37,907 nt of DNA from Actinomadura darangshiensis. GTDB taxonomy: Bacteria > Actinomycetota > Actinomycetes > Streptosporangiales > Streptosporangiaceae. This document shows, one piece after another, positions 1 through 7,946 of the stretch. Position 1 is the stretch's first letter; the number at the start of each line of letters is the position of its first letter. The translations under genes were made by a program, and so were the position numbers. The stretch spans positions 1 to 37,907 of the forward strand of contig NZ_SMKY01000060.1 in NCBI RefSeq assembly GCF_004349235.1. Direction: 5' to 3'. Below the pieces are notes generated by a model. That model searched no databases, was not told where the DNA came from, and saw only the letters and a list, made by a program, of their open reading frames with translations.

Positions 1-61
1 TAATCGGACAGGTGGGGCGAAGTGGGGTATCTCCGGGTGAGGGGGCTGGTAGCTTCGCGCC

Positions 62-1228
62 ATGACCTCCCCCCAACTTCCCGGTTCTCAGGCGTCGCAG
101 GGGCCTGCAGAGGCGCCACGGCCGGACGGCGCCCAGGCTCCGGACGCGCCGGGCACGTCCGGGGCGGACTCCGAGAACGCGTTCTGGGGGGCCGAGCCCG
201 GTGCCGAGCGGAAGAAGAAGCGGCGGTGGCCTCGGGTTCTGATCGCCGTCGGGGTGTTCCTGGCGCTGGTCGTGGCGGGGCTCGGCGGGCTGGTGTGGCA
301 GCGGCAGTCGTCCTACAACGGCAACATCGACCGGATCAAGGGCGTGATGCCGGACCAGGGGGCCAAGCGCCCCGGGCCGAACGTCGCCGGTACCGAGAAC
401 TGGCTGCTCGTCGGGTCGGACTCGCGGGCCGCGGCGGCGACCACCGGGGAGGGGAACAAGGTCTGGAAGCCGGGGCAGCAGCGCACCGACACGATCATGC
501 TGCTGCACCTGCCGGCGGACCGGAAGAAGGCCTACATCGTCTCGTTCCCGCGCGACTCGTGGGTGGAGATCCCCGGCTACGGCAAGCAGAAGATCAATGC
601 GGCGTTCTCGTTCGGCGGGCCGAAGCTGCTGATCGAGACCCTGGAGAGCCTCACCGGCATCCGCATCGACCACTACGGGGCGATCGACTTCGAGGGGTTC
701 AAGTCGATGACGGACGCGCTCGGCGGCGTCACCGTCAACATCAAGCAGAGCGTGTACGACCCGGCGCGCAAGAAGCGGTGGGCGGCGGGGAAGCAGAAGC
801 TCGACGGCGAGGAGGCGCTGCTGTTCGTCCGGCAGCGCTACAACCTGCCGAACGGCGACTTCGACCGGATCAGGCGGCAGCAGGCGTTCCTCGGCGCGCT
901 CGCCAAGCAGGGCGCGGCCCGGGGCACGCTCAGCAACCCGCTCAAGCTCGACCGGTTCCTGTCCGCGCTGACCAAGTCGATCAGCGTGGACGAGGGCGTG
1001 TCGGCGGGCGATCTGCGGTCGCTGGCGCTGAGCATGCGCAGCGTCCGCGCGTCGGACGTGATGTTCATGACGCTGCCGCACAAGGGCACCGGCATGGTCA
1101 AGAAGCAGAGCGTCGTGTTCCTGGACGGGACGAAGGCGAAGGCCCTGTTCGAGGCGGTCAAGACCGCGCAGATGCCCGAATACGTCAAGCAGCACGGCGG
1201 TGGGAACAGCCTCGGCACCGTGTCGTGA
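62..1228 (+). CDS. LytR-CpsA-Psr (LCP) family cell-wall glycopolymer ligase
   Basis: LCP enzymes move lipid-linked glycopolymers onto peptidoglycan at the outer face of the membrane. The 388-residue protein starts with a Pro/Ala-rich cytoplasmic tail, then a basic KKKRR stretch, then one membrane helix at about residues 57-78. The LCP core follows: VGSDSR near 117, RTDTIMLLHL near 142, the SFPRDSWVEIPG motif near 160, KINAAFSFGG, and a late LFVRQRYNLPNGDFDRIRRQQ segment. These carry the conserved Arg and Asp residues that bind the pyrophosphate lipid. Length and motif order are normal for the family. The ATG at 62 begins the protein ahead of the basic stretch, with only a weak ribosome site upstream. 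The gene stands 53 bp before proline dehydrogenase, and nothing suggests a functional link. The family call is secure; which polymer it attaches cannot be told. Confidence 0.93.
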   Translation: MTSPQLPGSQASQGPAEAPRPDGAQAPDAPGTSGADSENAFWGAEPGAERKKKRRWPRVLIAVGVFLALVVAGLGGLVWQRQSSYNGNIDRIKGVMPDQGAKRPGPNVAGTENWLLVGSDSRAAAATTGEGNKVWKPGQQRTDTIMLLHLPADRKKAYIVSFPRDSWVEIPGYGKQKINAAFSFGGPKLLIETLESLTGIRIDHYGAIDFEGFKSMTDALGGVTVNIKQSVYDPARKKRWAAGKQKLDGEEALLFVRQRYNLPNGDFDRIRRQQAFLGALAKQGAARGTLSNPLKLDRFLSALTKSISVDEGVSAGDLRSLALSMRSVRASDVMFMTLPHKGTGMVKKQSVVFLDGTKAKALFEAVKTAQMPEYVKQHGGGNSLGTVS

Positions 1229-1281
1229 GCGTCCGGGCATAACCTGGGACGGGTAAGGCCCAGGGACAAGGGGTTCGCACA

Positions 1282-2202
1282 GTGCTTCGTCAGGCGTTGC
1301 TCGTCGCGTCGCGCAGCGATGGCGCGCGCAAGGTCATGGAGACCGCGCCGTTCACCGGTGACGTCGTCCGCCGGTTCATCGCCGGGGAGACGATCGAGGA
1401 CGCGGCGCACGTCACGGGCGAGCTCACCGGGGAGGGCCTCCTGGTCAGCCTGGACGTCCTAGGTGAAGACACGCACGACAAGGACCGTGCAGAGGCCAAC
1501 GTCACGCACTATGTCGAGTTGCTGGAGCGCCTTGGTGCCGCAGGGCTCGGCGCAAGGGCCGAGGTGTCGCTGAAGCTGTCCGCCATTGGGCAGACCTTCG
1601 ACGCAGACCTCGCACTGGAGAACGCGCGGCGCATCTGTGGCGCGGCTCGTTCGGCCAGTACGACGGTCACCATCGACATGGAGGAGCACACGACCGTCGA
1701 CCACACGCTGGGGGTCGTGCAGGAACTACGGCGCGACTTCCCGGACGTGGGCGCCGTCGTGCAGGCGTACCTGCGTCGTGCAGAGGAGCACTGTGCGGAA
1801 TTGGCCTACGAAGGGTCGCGCGTAAGGCTGTGCAAGGGCGCGTATGCGGCGCCGGCGGCGGTGGCCTTCACCGACAAGGAGGAGGTCGACAGGTCGTACG
1901 TGCGGTGTATGAAGGTCCTGATGGCGGGCAAGGGCTACCCGATGCTGGCCACGCACGACCCCAGGCTCATCGAGATCGCGAGTGCGCTGACCGTCCTGAA
2001 CGAGCGTGACGCCGGCACGTTCGAGTACCAGATGCTCTACGGGGTCCGCCCGGAGGAGCAGCGCCGTCTCGCCGCGCAGGGCGCGCAGGTGCGTGTGTAC
2101 GTCGCGTACGGCCGCGAGTGGTACCAGTACTTCATGCGTCGGCTGGCGGAGCGTCCCGCGAACCTGCGGTTCTTCATGCGCTCCCTCGTCGGGCGGTCCT
2201 GA
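1282..2202 (+). CDS. Proline dehydrogenase (monofunctional, FAD-dependent)
   Basis: It oxidises proline to 1-pyrroline-5-carboxylate, the first step of proline breakdown. The 306-residue protein has the PRODH barrel signatures: SLKLSAIGQ, TIDMEEH, the RLCKGAYAAP motif, LATHDP and the C-terminal YVAYGREWYQYFMRRLAERPANL segment that contacts FAD and substrate. The length fits monofunctional actinobacterial enzymes. The usual partner, P5C dehydrogenase, is absent; the next gene is proC, which runs the opposite direction from P5C. The GTG start at 1282 follows a GGGACAAGGGG-like ribosome site. The stretch from about 1460 to 1830 has many A/T-ending or rare codons (cta, tta-free but gca, ggt, gaa, ttg, agg), unlike the strongly G/C-ending neighbours. 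A GC hairpin follows the stop. Confidence 0.92.
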   Translation: MLRQALLVASRSDGARKVMETAPFTGDVVRRFIAGETIEDAAHVTGELTGEGLLVSLDVLGEDTHDKDRAEANVTHYVELLERLGAAGLGARAEVSLKLSAIGQTFDADLALENARRICGAARSASTTVTIDMEEHTTVDHTLGVVQELRRDFPDVGAVVQAYLRRAEEHCAELAYEGSRVRLCKGAYAAPAAVAFTDKEEVDRSYVRCMKVLMAGKGYPMLATHDPRLIEIASALTVLNERDAGTFEYQMLYGVRPEEQRRLAAQGAQVRVYVAYGREWYQYFMRRLAERPANLRFFMRSLVGRS

Positions 2203-2224
2203 CCGAGCCGCTCTTCCGGGGGGC

Positions 2225-2243
2225 GTGGGGGGCCGCCCCCCAC
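2225..2243 (+). terminator. GC hairpin after proline dehydrogenase
   Basis: A perfect 8-bp stem (GTGGGGGG pairing with CCCCCCAC) closes a CCG loop, 22 bp after the proline dehydrogenase stop and before proC. There is no T tract, which is usual for actinomycete terminators. It suggests that proC is transcribed separately. Confidence 0.5.
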
Positions 2244-2295
2244 TGGGGGAGAGCCCGGCTAGGCTGGTGCGGTCGTTGAATCCCCACGTCAAGGT

Positions 2296-3096
2296 ATGCC
2301 GATGATCGCGATTCTGGGTGCCGGGAAGATGGGCGAGGCGCTGCTGTCCGGGGTGCTCCGGGCCGGCCGCCGCCCGTCCGAGCTGATCGCCACCGCGCGC
2401 CGGGAGGAGCGCGGCGTGCTCCTGCGCGAGCGGTACGGCATCGAGATCGTGCCGAACGCGGAGGCCGCCGCGAAGGCCGAGACGCTCATCCTCGCGGTGA
2501 AGCCGCAGGACATGGGCGCGCTGCTGGACGAGGTGGGCCCGCACGTCCCGGCCGGCCGGCTGGTGATATCGATGGCGGCGGGGATCACGACCGGGTTCAT
2601 CGAGACGCGGCTGCCGGAGGGCGTGCCCGTCGTCCGGGTCATGTCGAACACGCCCGTCCACGTGGACGAGGCGATGAGCGTCATCTCGCCCGGGTCGCAC
2701 GCGGCGGAGGAGCACCTGAAGCTGGCCGAGGAGCTGCTGTCCCCGGTCGGGAAGGTGCTGCGCATCCCCGAGTCGCTGCAGGACGGCGCGACGGCCCTGT
2801 CCGGCAGCGGCCCCGCGTACTTCTACTACCTGGTCGAGGCGATGGTGGACGCGGGCATCCTGCTCGGCATGCCGCGCGCCGCCGCGCTGGAGATGGTGAT
2901 CCAGTCGGCCGTGGGCGCCGCCGTCATGCTGCGCGACTCCGGAGAGCATCCGGTGCTGCTGCGCGAGGCCGTGACGTCCCCCGGCGGGACGACGATCTCG
3001 GCGATCGCCGAGCTGGAGCGGCACGGGGTGCGCGCCGCGGTCCTGGAGGCCATCGAGGCGGCCCGCAACCGGGGCCGGGAGCTGGCGAGCGGCTGA
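2296..3096 (+). CDS. proC: Pyrroline-5-carboxylate reductase
   Basis: It makes proline from 1-pyrroline-5-carboxylate with NAD(P)H, the last step of proline synthesis. The N-terminal Rossmann motif ILGAGKMGEAL (residues 5-15) is followed by AVKPQDM near 74, SMAAGI near 94, RVMSNTPVHVDEAMSVISPG near 115, and the C-terminal dimer domain with ALSGSGPAYFYYLVEAM and the proC signature SPGGTTISAIAELERHGVRAAVLEAI. Length (266 residues) is typical. Two close ATGs exist, at 2296 and 2302; the first was kept. proC sits beside the same HTH/bS22/epimerase/acyltransferase genes in mycobacteria (Rv0500 region, from memory). Here a lipase/acuC segment separates it from them. Confidence 0.96.
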   Translation: MPMIAILGAGKMGEALLSGVLRAGRRPSELIATARREERGVLLRERYGIEIVPNAEAAAKAETLILAVKPQDMGALLDEVGPHVPAGRLVISMAAGITTGFIETRLPEGVPVVRVMSNTPVHVDEAMSVISPGSHAAEEHLKLAEELLSPVGKVLRIPESLQDGATALSGSGPAYFYYLVEAMVDAGILLGMPRAAALEMVIQSAVGAAVMLRDSGEHPVLLREAVTSPGGTTISAIAELERHGVRAAVLEAIEAARNRGRELASG

Positions 3097-3165
3097 TCCG
3101 GACATCCGGGGAGAAGTTCAGCTTTTAACATTGATCCGGCGCGGCGTTCCGTCCGTGTTAGGGGT

Positions 3166-3603
3166 ATGGGACTCATACTCCGCCTGATCGTCGCCGCCGG
3201 CCTCGCGGCCGACGCGATCGTGCACTGGATGTTCGCCTCCGACATGGCCTACGTACAGGGCGGGTCCATCGACGGCGACCTGCTCTTCCGCGTGCAGGCC
3301 GCGGTCGCCGGCGTGGTCGCCGTGATCGTCCTCACCTACGGGAGCCGCTGGGCGCACGCGCTCGCGTTCCTGGTGGCGGCGAGCGCGGCCGGCGCCGTCG
3401 TCCTCTACTACTACGTCGACCTGGGCGCGCTCGGACCGCTGCCGGACATGCACGAACCCGTCTGGTACATGGAGAAGACCGTCAGCGTCGTCGGCGAGGG
3501 CGGCGCCGCGCTGGCCGCGCTCGCCGGTTTCTTCGTCGCCGGACGCGGCCGCCGCCGGGAGGACGACGGGGCCTACGAACCCGAGCCGGTCGGCCGCTTC
3601 TAG
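3166..3603 (+). CDS. Small four-helix membrane protein (DoxX-like topology)
   Basis: A 145-residue integral membrane protein of unknown function. Four hydrophobic segments are visible: about 2-22, 43-60, 65-88 and 105-128. The second loop holds a DMAYVQGGSIDGDLLFRVQ segment and the tail is charged (RGRRREDDGAYEPEP). The ATG at 3166 follows TTAGGGGT. Topology and size resemble small DoxX-like or DUF-type actinobacterial membrane proteins, but no catalytic motif can be seen. It lies 69 bp after proC on the same strand and may be independent; the AT-rich stretch at 3120-3135 could hold its promoter. Confidence 0.75.
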   Translation: MGLILRLIVAAGLAADAIVHWMFASDMAYVQGGSIDGDLLFRVQAAVAGVVAVIVLTYGSRWAHALAFLVAASAAGAVVLYYYVDLGALGPLPDMHEPVWYMEKTVSVVGEGGAALAALAGFFVAGRGRRREDDGAYEPEPVGRF

Positions 3604-3732
3604 CCCGCGTGCGCCGCTGGGGACTCAGCGTGAGCGAGCCCACGCGGCGGGTAGGAGAAGTTCGGGCTTTCGCCCGCGATTCCCGGTCCGCCCGGATACC
3701 ATCCAGTTGATCTTGGAATTCGGGGGTCTGGG

Positions 3733-3885
3733 ATGGAAGACCGGCGCGACCGTCCGGCGGAGCCGCCGTTTCCGGCGTCCGCTCTGCACCGGCTGCTGCT
3801 GAAGGCGCGCGTCCCGCGCTTCATGGCCGACCACGCCGCCGCTCTCCTGGCGGGGCTGTCGAAGAAGCGGGACCGCCGGGACTAG
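3733..3885 (+). CDS. Small hypothetical basic protein (50 residues)
   Basis: A short ORF begins at an ATG preceded by GGGGGTCTGGG and encodes 50 residues. It has an acidic/basic start (MEDRRDRPAEPP), a helical middle (LHRLLLKARVPRFMADHAAALLAG as an amphipathic stretch in parts) and a basic end (KKRDRRD). Its TAG stop overlaps the stop of the esterase on the other strand in a shared CTAG. Two sure gene pairs elsewhere in the window end in the same way, which supports a real gene. No family is recognised. It could also be a chance ORF. Confidence 0.45.
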   Translation: MEDRRDRPAEPPFPASALHRLLLKARVPRFMADHAAALLAGLSKKRDRRD

Positions 3886-4865
3886 GCGGCCGCGGTCCGG
3901 TCCTCCGGGGCGCCGGTGCCGGTGACGGTCCGGACGAAGCGGGCGGCGTCCCGCATCGCGTCCCCGGCCTCGGGCAGGACGCGGTTCAGGATCTGGAAGA
4001 CGTGCATCTGCCCCTTCCAGATCTGCAGCTCGCAGTCGGCGCCCGCGCGCTTCAGGGCGTCCGCGAAGGCCTTGGCCTCGTTGCGCAGGACCTCGGCGCC
4101 GCCGACCTGGATGAGGACGGGCGGCATGTCCGTCCAGGCGCAGGAGAGCAGGGCCAGCCGCGGGTCGTCGAATCCGGCCGGCCCCACGACGAGGCGAGCG
4201 ACCCGGCGCGCCGACGATGCGCTGATGTACGGGTCGCGGGCGCGCTCTTGCGCCTGGATGGAGAGTTCGCAGGTCAGATCGACCCAGGGGGAGAACAGGA
4301 CGAGCCCGGCCGGGCCCGGCAGGCCGAGCCGGCACAGCTCCCCGGCCAGCGCCGCGGACAGGTGCCCGCCGGCCGAGTCGCCCGCGAGGACGATGCCGGA
4401 CGCCGGGACGCCCCGCGCGAGCAGCCACCGGTAGGCGGCGAGGGCGTCCTCCAGCGGCGCCGGGAACGGGTGCTCGGGCGCGAGCCGGTACCGGAGGGCG
4501 AGGACGGGCAGGCCCGTGTCGAGGGCGAGCCGCGACGTGATCGGGCGGTGCGTGCGCGGCGAGCAGACCACGTAGCCGCCGCCGTGCAGGTAGAGGATCG
4601 CGCCGCGGGCGGGCCCTTCGGGCAGGTCGCGGGGGACGATCCACTCGCCCTTGACCGGGCGGTCGCCATCGCTCCGCGGTGGTTCGTCCACCGACTCGAC
4701 CCGCACGTGCGAGCTGTGCCGCAGGAGCAGGGACGCGGCGTCCACGGTCGACCGGGCGGTGCGGATGCCGGCGGTATGGCCGGGCAGGTAGTGCAGGAAC
4801 GGGCGGACGCCGAGGCGGAGCGCGTTGCTGATCGCGCGGCTGCGAACGCTCGGGCCGTCGTCCAT
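3882..4865 (-). CDS. Alpha/beta hydrolase, hormone-sensitive-lipase-type esterase
   Basis: A 327-residue esterase/lipase of the HSL (family IV) group, probably acting on short-chain esters in the cytoplasm. Visible motifs are the oxyanion-hole LYLHGGGYVVCSPRTH (near residue 92), the nucleophile elbow LAGDSAGGHLSAAL (near 161), an acidic site QVGGAEVLRNEAKAF where the usual Asp is replaced by Glu, and the catalytic His in KGQMHVFQIL near 288. A Glu at this site occurs in some family members, so activity is plausible. The ATG at 4865 is preceded by a strong GGGGGGT ribosome site 3 bases upstream. It diverges from acuC across a short AT-richer gap of about 140 bp that must hold both promoters. 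The natural substrate is unknown. Confidence 0.9.
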   Translation of the reverse strand: MDDGPSVRSRAISNALRLGVRPFLHYLPGHTAGIRTARSTVDAASLLLRHSSHVRVESVDEPPRSDGDRPVKGEWIVPRDLPEGPARGAILYLHGGGYVVCSPRTHRPITSRLALDTGLPVLALRYRLAPEHPFPAPLEDALAAYRWLLARGVPASGIVLAGDSAGGHLSAALAGELCRLGLPGPAGLVLFSPWVDLTCELSIQAQERARDPYISASSARRVARLVVGPAGFDDPRLALLSCAWTDMPPVLIQVGGAEVLRNEAKAFADALKRAGADCELQIWKGQMHVFQILNRVLPEAGDAMRDAARFVRTVTGTGAPEDRTAAA

Positions 4866-5008
4866 TTACCCCCCAGATGGAGATTTCTGCCTGTTATCGG
4901 TATGCCCGTTTCCAGCGCGTAATTCACGTCACAGGTCTGTAGCGGGCGCTTCATCCGCCTGTAACCGCTGTGGGCCAGGTCACGTGGTACGCGCGATACC
5001 GTGAGGTC

Positions 5009-6223
5009 ATGAGCCGTCCCGCATCGCCGCCGCCCTCCGGTCCCGGGAACTGCGGACTGGAGATCTTCTGGGACGAGCGGCTCATCTCCTACGACTTCGG
5101 CCCCGGGCATCCCATGAACCCCGTCCGGGTCGAGCTGACGATGGCGCTGGCCCGCGAGCTGGGGGTGCTGGACCGTCCGAACGTGCGGGTGTCGGAGTTC
5201 GAGGCGGCCGATGACAAGCTGCTCCGGCTCGTCCACGAGGAGTCCTACATCGCGGCGGTCAAGCACTCCGGCGCGACCGGGCTGCCCGAGATCGGGTACG
5301 GCCTCGGCACCGCCGACAACCCGGTGTTCCTCGGCATGCACGAGGCGTCCGCCCTGGTCGCGGGCGCGTCGGTCGCCGCCGCCGAGGCGGTGTGGACGGG
5401 CCGCGCCGAGCACGCCGCCAACATCTCCGGCGGCCTGCACCACGCGATGAGCGGCGCCGCCAGCGGGTTCTGCGTCTACAACGACCCGGCCATCGCGATC
5501 GCGTGGCTGCTGGAGAACGGCGCCGAGCGCGTCGCCTACGTCGACATCGACGTCCACCACGGCGACGGCGTCCAGGCCGCCTTCTACGACGACCCGCGCG
5601 TCCTGACGATCAGCCTGCACGAGTCGCCGCGCACGCTGTTCCCCGGCACCGGCTTCCCGGACGAGACGGGCGCCGGGGGCACCTCGGTCAACATCTCGCT
5701 GCCGCCCGGCACCGGCGACCGGCAGTGGCTGCGCGCGTTCGACGCGATCATCCCGCCGCTGCTGCACCGGTTCCGCCCGGACGTCCTGGTCACCCAGCAG
5801 GGCGCCGACGGGCACGCGCTCGACCCGCTGGCGCACCTCATCCTCAGCGTGGACGGGCAGCGCACGGCCTACTCGATGCTGCACCGGCTCGCGCACGACA
5901 CCGCCGGCGGGCGCTGGGTGCTCACCGGGGGCGGCGGCTACGAGCTGGTCCAGGTCGTCCCGCGCGCGTGGACGCACCTGCTGGCCGAGGCCGCGGGCGG
6001 GCCCATCGCGCCCGGCACGCAGACTCCGGAGGACTGGCGCGCGTTCGTCCGGCTCCGGACCGAGGAGATCGCCCCGCTCCGCATGACGGACGGGACGGAC
6101 GTGGTGGAGGTCAGCCGGTGGGGGGACGGGTACGACCCGGCGAATCCCGTGGACCAGGCGATTCTGGCGACGCGCCGGGCGGTGTTCCCCGAGCACGGCC
6201 TCGACCCGATGACGGACGAATGA
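5009..6223 (+). CDS. acuC: AcuC-type histone-deacetylase-family protein
   Basis: A zinc hydrolase of the HDAC/AcuC/AphA family, predicted to remove acetyl groups from lysines of acetyl-CoA synthetase or similar targets. Motifs in order: ISYDFGPGHPMNPVRVELT at the start, ISGGLHHAMSGAASGFCVYND with the active-site His pair, the zinc-binding YVDIDVHHGDGVQAAFYDD, SLHESPRTLFPGTG, QQGADGHALDPLAHL with the third metal ligand, and LTGGGGYEL near the end. The length (404 residues) fits AcuC. The ATG at 5009 has GTGAGG just upstream; an in-frame GTG at 4970 would add 13 residues that do not resemble the family. The next gene starts 13 bp after the stop, so the two probably form an operon. Confidence 0.92.
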   Translation: MSRPASPPPSGPGNCGLEIFWDERLISYDFGPGHPMNPVRVELTMALARELGVLDRPNVRVSEFEAADDKLLRLVHEESYIAAVKHSGATGLPEIGYGLGTADNPVFLGMHEASALVAGASVAAAEAVWTGRAEHAANISGGLHHAMSGAASGFCVYNDPAIAIAWLLENGAERVAYVDIDVHHGDGVQAAFYDDPRVLTISLHESPRTLFPGTGFPDETGAGGTSVNISLPPGTGDRQWLRAFDAIIPPLLHRFRPDVLVTQQGADGHALDPLAHLILSVDGQRTAYSMLHRLAHDTAGGRWVLTGGGGYELVQVVPRAWTHLLAEAAGGPIAPGTQTPEDWRAFVRLRTEEIAPLRMTDGTDVVEVSRWGDGYDPANPVDQAILATRRAVFPEHGLDPMTDE

Positions 6224-6236
6224 GCCCGGTGTGCGA

Positions 6237-7082
6237 ATGAGCAAGGTGCCGACGCGCGACGAGCTGCGCGCCCACCTCGTCCGGACGATGATCGCGGGCG
6301 ACGTGGCCACGCCGCGCCAGAACAACCTGCTGCACTACCGGCGGATGGCCGCCGGCAATCCGTACTACCGGCTCGGCCTGGAGCTGAAGCCGTCGTGGAC
6401 GGAGCGGTCGGTGCTGGAGATGATGGTCGAGCGCTGCGGCGTCGACCCCGACCCCATGCACCTGTACGGGGACGACACCATCGACCCCGACATCACGCTC
6501 GACACGCTTGAGGCGATGGGCGAGCGCATCGGCCGCGCGGCCCGCCGCACGGAGAACGTGGTCATCGCGACCGGTCATCCGGCGACGCTGACGCCGCTGT
6601 ACCAGGCGGTCGCGCGGGCGCTGGCGGGGGCGGGCTGCCGGATCCTGACGCCGGCGGGCGGCTGGACGTACGAGATCGAGACCGGCTACGGCGGCTCGGA
6701 TCTGCGCCGCATCGTCTACGCGCGGCCCGGCGTCGCGATGCTGGAGGGCGAGGACTTCCGGACGCACCACACGCACGACCCGCACCCGATGGAGGCCATG
6801 CTCCGGGAGCTGGCCTCTACCGGCTCTGTGGACGGCGTGGAAGATAAACCCGCTATTTGGCCGGATCTGGCCATCGCCGATCACGGCTGGGCCGGCGCCG
6901 CCGGAGAGGCCGGCATCGACACCGTGGGGTTCGCGGACTGTAACGACCCGGCGCTGTTCGCGGGGGCCGCCGAAGGCAAGCTCGACGTGGTCGTCCCGCT
7001 CGACGACGGCGTCTCCCCGCACCACTACGCGCCGCTGACCGCGTACATCCTTGATCACGCGGGCCTCGACCCGGCCGCCTGA
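6237..7082 (+). CDS. Conserved actinobacterial phosphatase-like protein (PF15698-type)
   Basis: A 281-residue soluble protein, co-directional with acuC and 13 bp after it. Homologues beside acuC in actinomycetes are usually labelled phosphatase (Pfam PF15698, from memory), but no classic phosphatase motif (DxDxT, HCxxxxxR, GDxHG) is visible. Conserved-looking blocks are the N-terminal RDELRAHLVRTMIAGDVATPRQNNL, NVVIATGHPATLTPLYQAVARAL near 108, a middle DFRTHHTHDPHPMEAML with several His that could bind a metal, and IADHGWAGAAGEAGIDTVGFADCNDPALF near 214. The ATG at 6237 was chosen over a GTG at 6231. A short AT-leaning patch (6835-6860) is slightly less GC-rich. The family call is fairly sure; the activity is not. 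Confidence 0.8.
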   Translation: MSKVPTRDELRAHLVRTMIAGDVATPRQNNLLHYRRMAAGNPYYRLGLELKPSWTERSVLEMMVERCGVDPDPMHLYGDDTIDPDITLDTLEAMGERIGRAARRTENVVIATGHPATLTPLYQAVARALAGAGCRILTPAGGWTYEIETGYGGSDLRRIVYARPGVAMLEGEDFRTHHTHDPHPMEAMLRELASTGSVDGVEDKPAIWPDLAIADHGWAGAAGEAGIDTVGFADCNDPALFAGAAEGKLDVVVPLDDGVSPHHYAPLTAYILDHAGLDPAA

Positions 7083-7125
7083 TTCCCCTTACCCCGGGGC
7101 TGGGGTGGCCTCGCCGCCGTCCGTT

Positions 7126-7144
7126 CTGTCACACCGTGTGACAG
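7126..7144. promoter_or_regulatory. Perfect 19-bp palindrome matching a BldD operator
   Basis: CTGTCACACCGTGTGACAG is a perfect inverted repeat with 9-bp arms around one base. Its inner 13 bases (7129-7141) fit the Streptomyces BldD consensus TNACNC(A/T)GNGTNA, recalled from published work, at all fixed positions except the centre, which is C. BldD with c-di-GMP represses developmental genes during vegetative growth. One classic target is bdtA, and the next gene here is BdtA-like. The site is 290 bp before the chosen HTH start and 44 bp after the previous gene. Confidence 0.65.
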
Positions 7145-7218
7145 GACTGCCGTAACGGGGCGCATGGGCTTGCCGGGAGCCGTCGGACGCTGCGGAACCG
7201 CAGGTCAAGGCGGGGTTT

Positions 7219-7231
7219 CGGTTGACAACCG
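7219..7231. promoter_or_regulatory. Palindrome overlapping a TTGACA element
   Basis: CGGTTGACAACCG is a perfect inverted repeat with 6-bp arms and contains a consensus -35 hexamer (7222-7227). No good -10 lies 16-18 bp downstream, so it may be an operator rather than a core promoter. It sits between the BldD-like site and the HTH gene. Confidence 0.3.
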
Positions 7232-7433
7232 TTCGTCGCGCCACGCGTTGTACCGTCGGCTCCACGCTGGGTGAGGAATCAGCACTGTATCCCCCCGGTC
7301 AGGTCGGATACGGAAATGGGCGGAACTCCCCTCTTGCGACTGCCGATACGCGATTTACGCTGGAGGAAGTACACGTGCGTGATCAAAGTCACCCGAAGGG
7401 CCGGTGCGCGGCACGTGTGGAAGAGGGCGTCCG

Positions 7434-7637
7434 ATGACATCAGGCGAGCGACCTCTCAGCGAGGTCAGGTTCCTGACCGTGGCCGAAGTGGCGGCGGTGA
7501 TGCGGGTGTCCAAGATGACCGTCTACCGTCTCGTCCACTCGGGCGAGCTTCCCGCGATCCGCGTGGGCCGCTCGTTCCGGGTCCCCGAGCAGGCCGTACA
7601 CGACTACCTGCGCGACGCGTACATCGAAGCCGGATAA
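7434..7637 (+). CDS. Small excisionase-family HTH DNA-binding protein (BdtA-like)
   Basis: A 67-residue MerR/excisionase-type winged-helix protein. After a short tail comes VRFLTVAEVAAVMRVSKMTVYRLVHSG (helix-turn-helix, about residues 10-37), then LPAIRVGRSFRVPEQAVHDYLRDA forming the wing and last helix. Such proteins bind DNA, often as head-to-tail oligomers. It matches the small regulator next to the bS22 gene in actinobacteria (BldD target BdtA/SCO3328 in Streptomyces; Rv0500A in M. tuberculosis, both from memory). The ATG at 7434 follows a clear AAGAGGG ribosome site; a GTG at 7404 would add ten Arg/Gly-rich residues without a ribosome site. A GC hairpin follows the stop. The BldD-like box upstream supports developmental control. 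Confidence 0.9.
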   Translation: MTSGERPLSEVRFLTVAEVAAVMRVSKMTVYRLVHSGELPAIRVGRSFRVPEQAVHDYLRDAYIEAG

Positions 7638-7645
7638 CGGGTAGG

Positions 7646-7664
7646 GGCGGGGGATGACCCCGCC
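7646..7664 (+). terminator. GC hairpin after the HTH gene
   Basis: GGCGGGG (7646-7652) pairs with CCCCGCC (7658-7664) around a GATGA loop, nine bases after the HTH stop codon. There is no T tract. It probably separates the HTH transcript from the bS22 transcript. Confidence 0.55.
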
Positions 7665-7918
7665 GCGAACTCAATACCCGGCCGTGCAGGGGGCGTCGGG
7701 AAGGACCCCCCGGACCGTCCCGAAGCTGGGGAAGCAGGACGAGGACCGGCAGGACGGTCCGGACACCGAGCGGACGGGTGGCGGCCGCAGGCCGCGCCCG
7801 CCCGGACGGAACGGTGCCCGGCGCCGTGCGACATGCGGTGCCGGCCGCCGTCCGTACCGCCGTCGGCCCCGCTCGGGGGCAGGCCGCGGCATGAACGCCA
7901 TCGGTACGGCGGTACGCT

Positions 7919-7946
7919 TGTGCGTCGGACCGTGCGCGCTTATCGA
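7919..7946 (+). promoter_or_regulatory. Candidate promoter for bS22 and following genes
   Basis: TTGTGC (7919-7924) and TATCGA (7941-7946) are 16 bp apart and lie about 60 bp before the bS22 start. They fit a housekeeping-type promoter loosely. No experimental support. Confidence 0.3.

Larger units (their letters stand above)
7083..7433. other. 351-bp regulatory region before the HTH gene
   Basis: No convincing gene lies here. It contains the BldD-like palindrome at 7126-7144 and a second palindrome at 7219-7231 that overlaps a TTGACA hexamer. There is also a possible promoter with TTGCGA (7334-7339) and TACGCT (7356-7361), 16 bp apart, about 70 bp before the HTH start. The ORF that could be read from 7222 has no family resemblance and poor codon use. 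Confidence 0.5.

Noticed and set aside
4970..5008. Longer start of acuC at GTG 4970
   Set aside because: The extra 13 residues do not resemble the family, and the ATG at 5009 has a GAGG upstream.
7222..7437. 71-codon ORF before the HTH gene
   Set aside because: It overlaps the regulatory region, codes with unusual codons and has no ribosome site.
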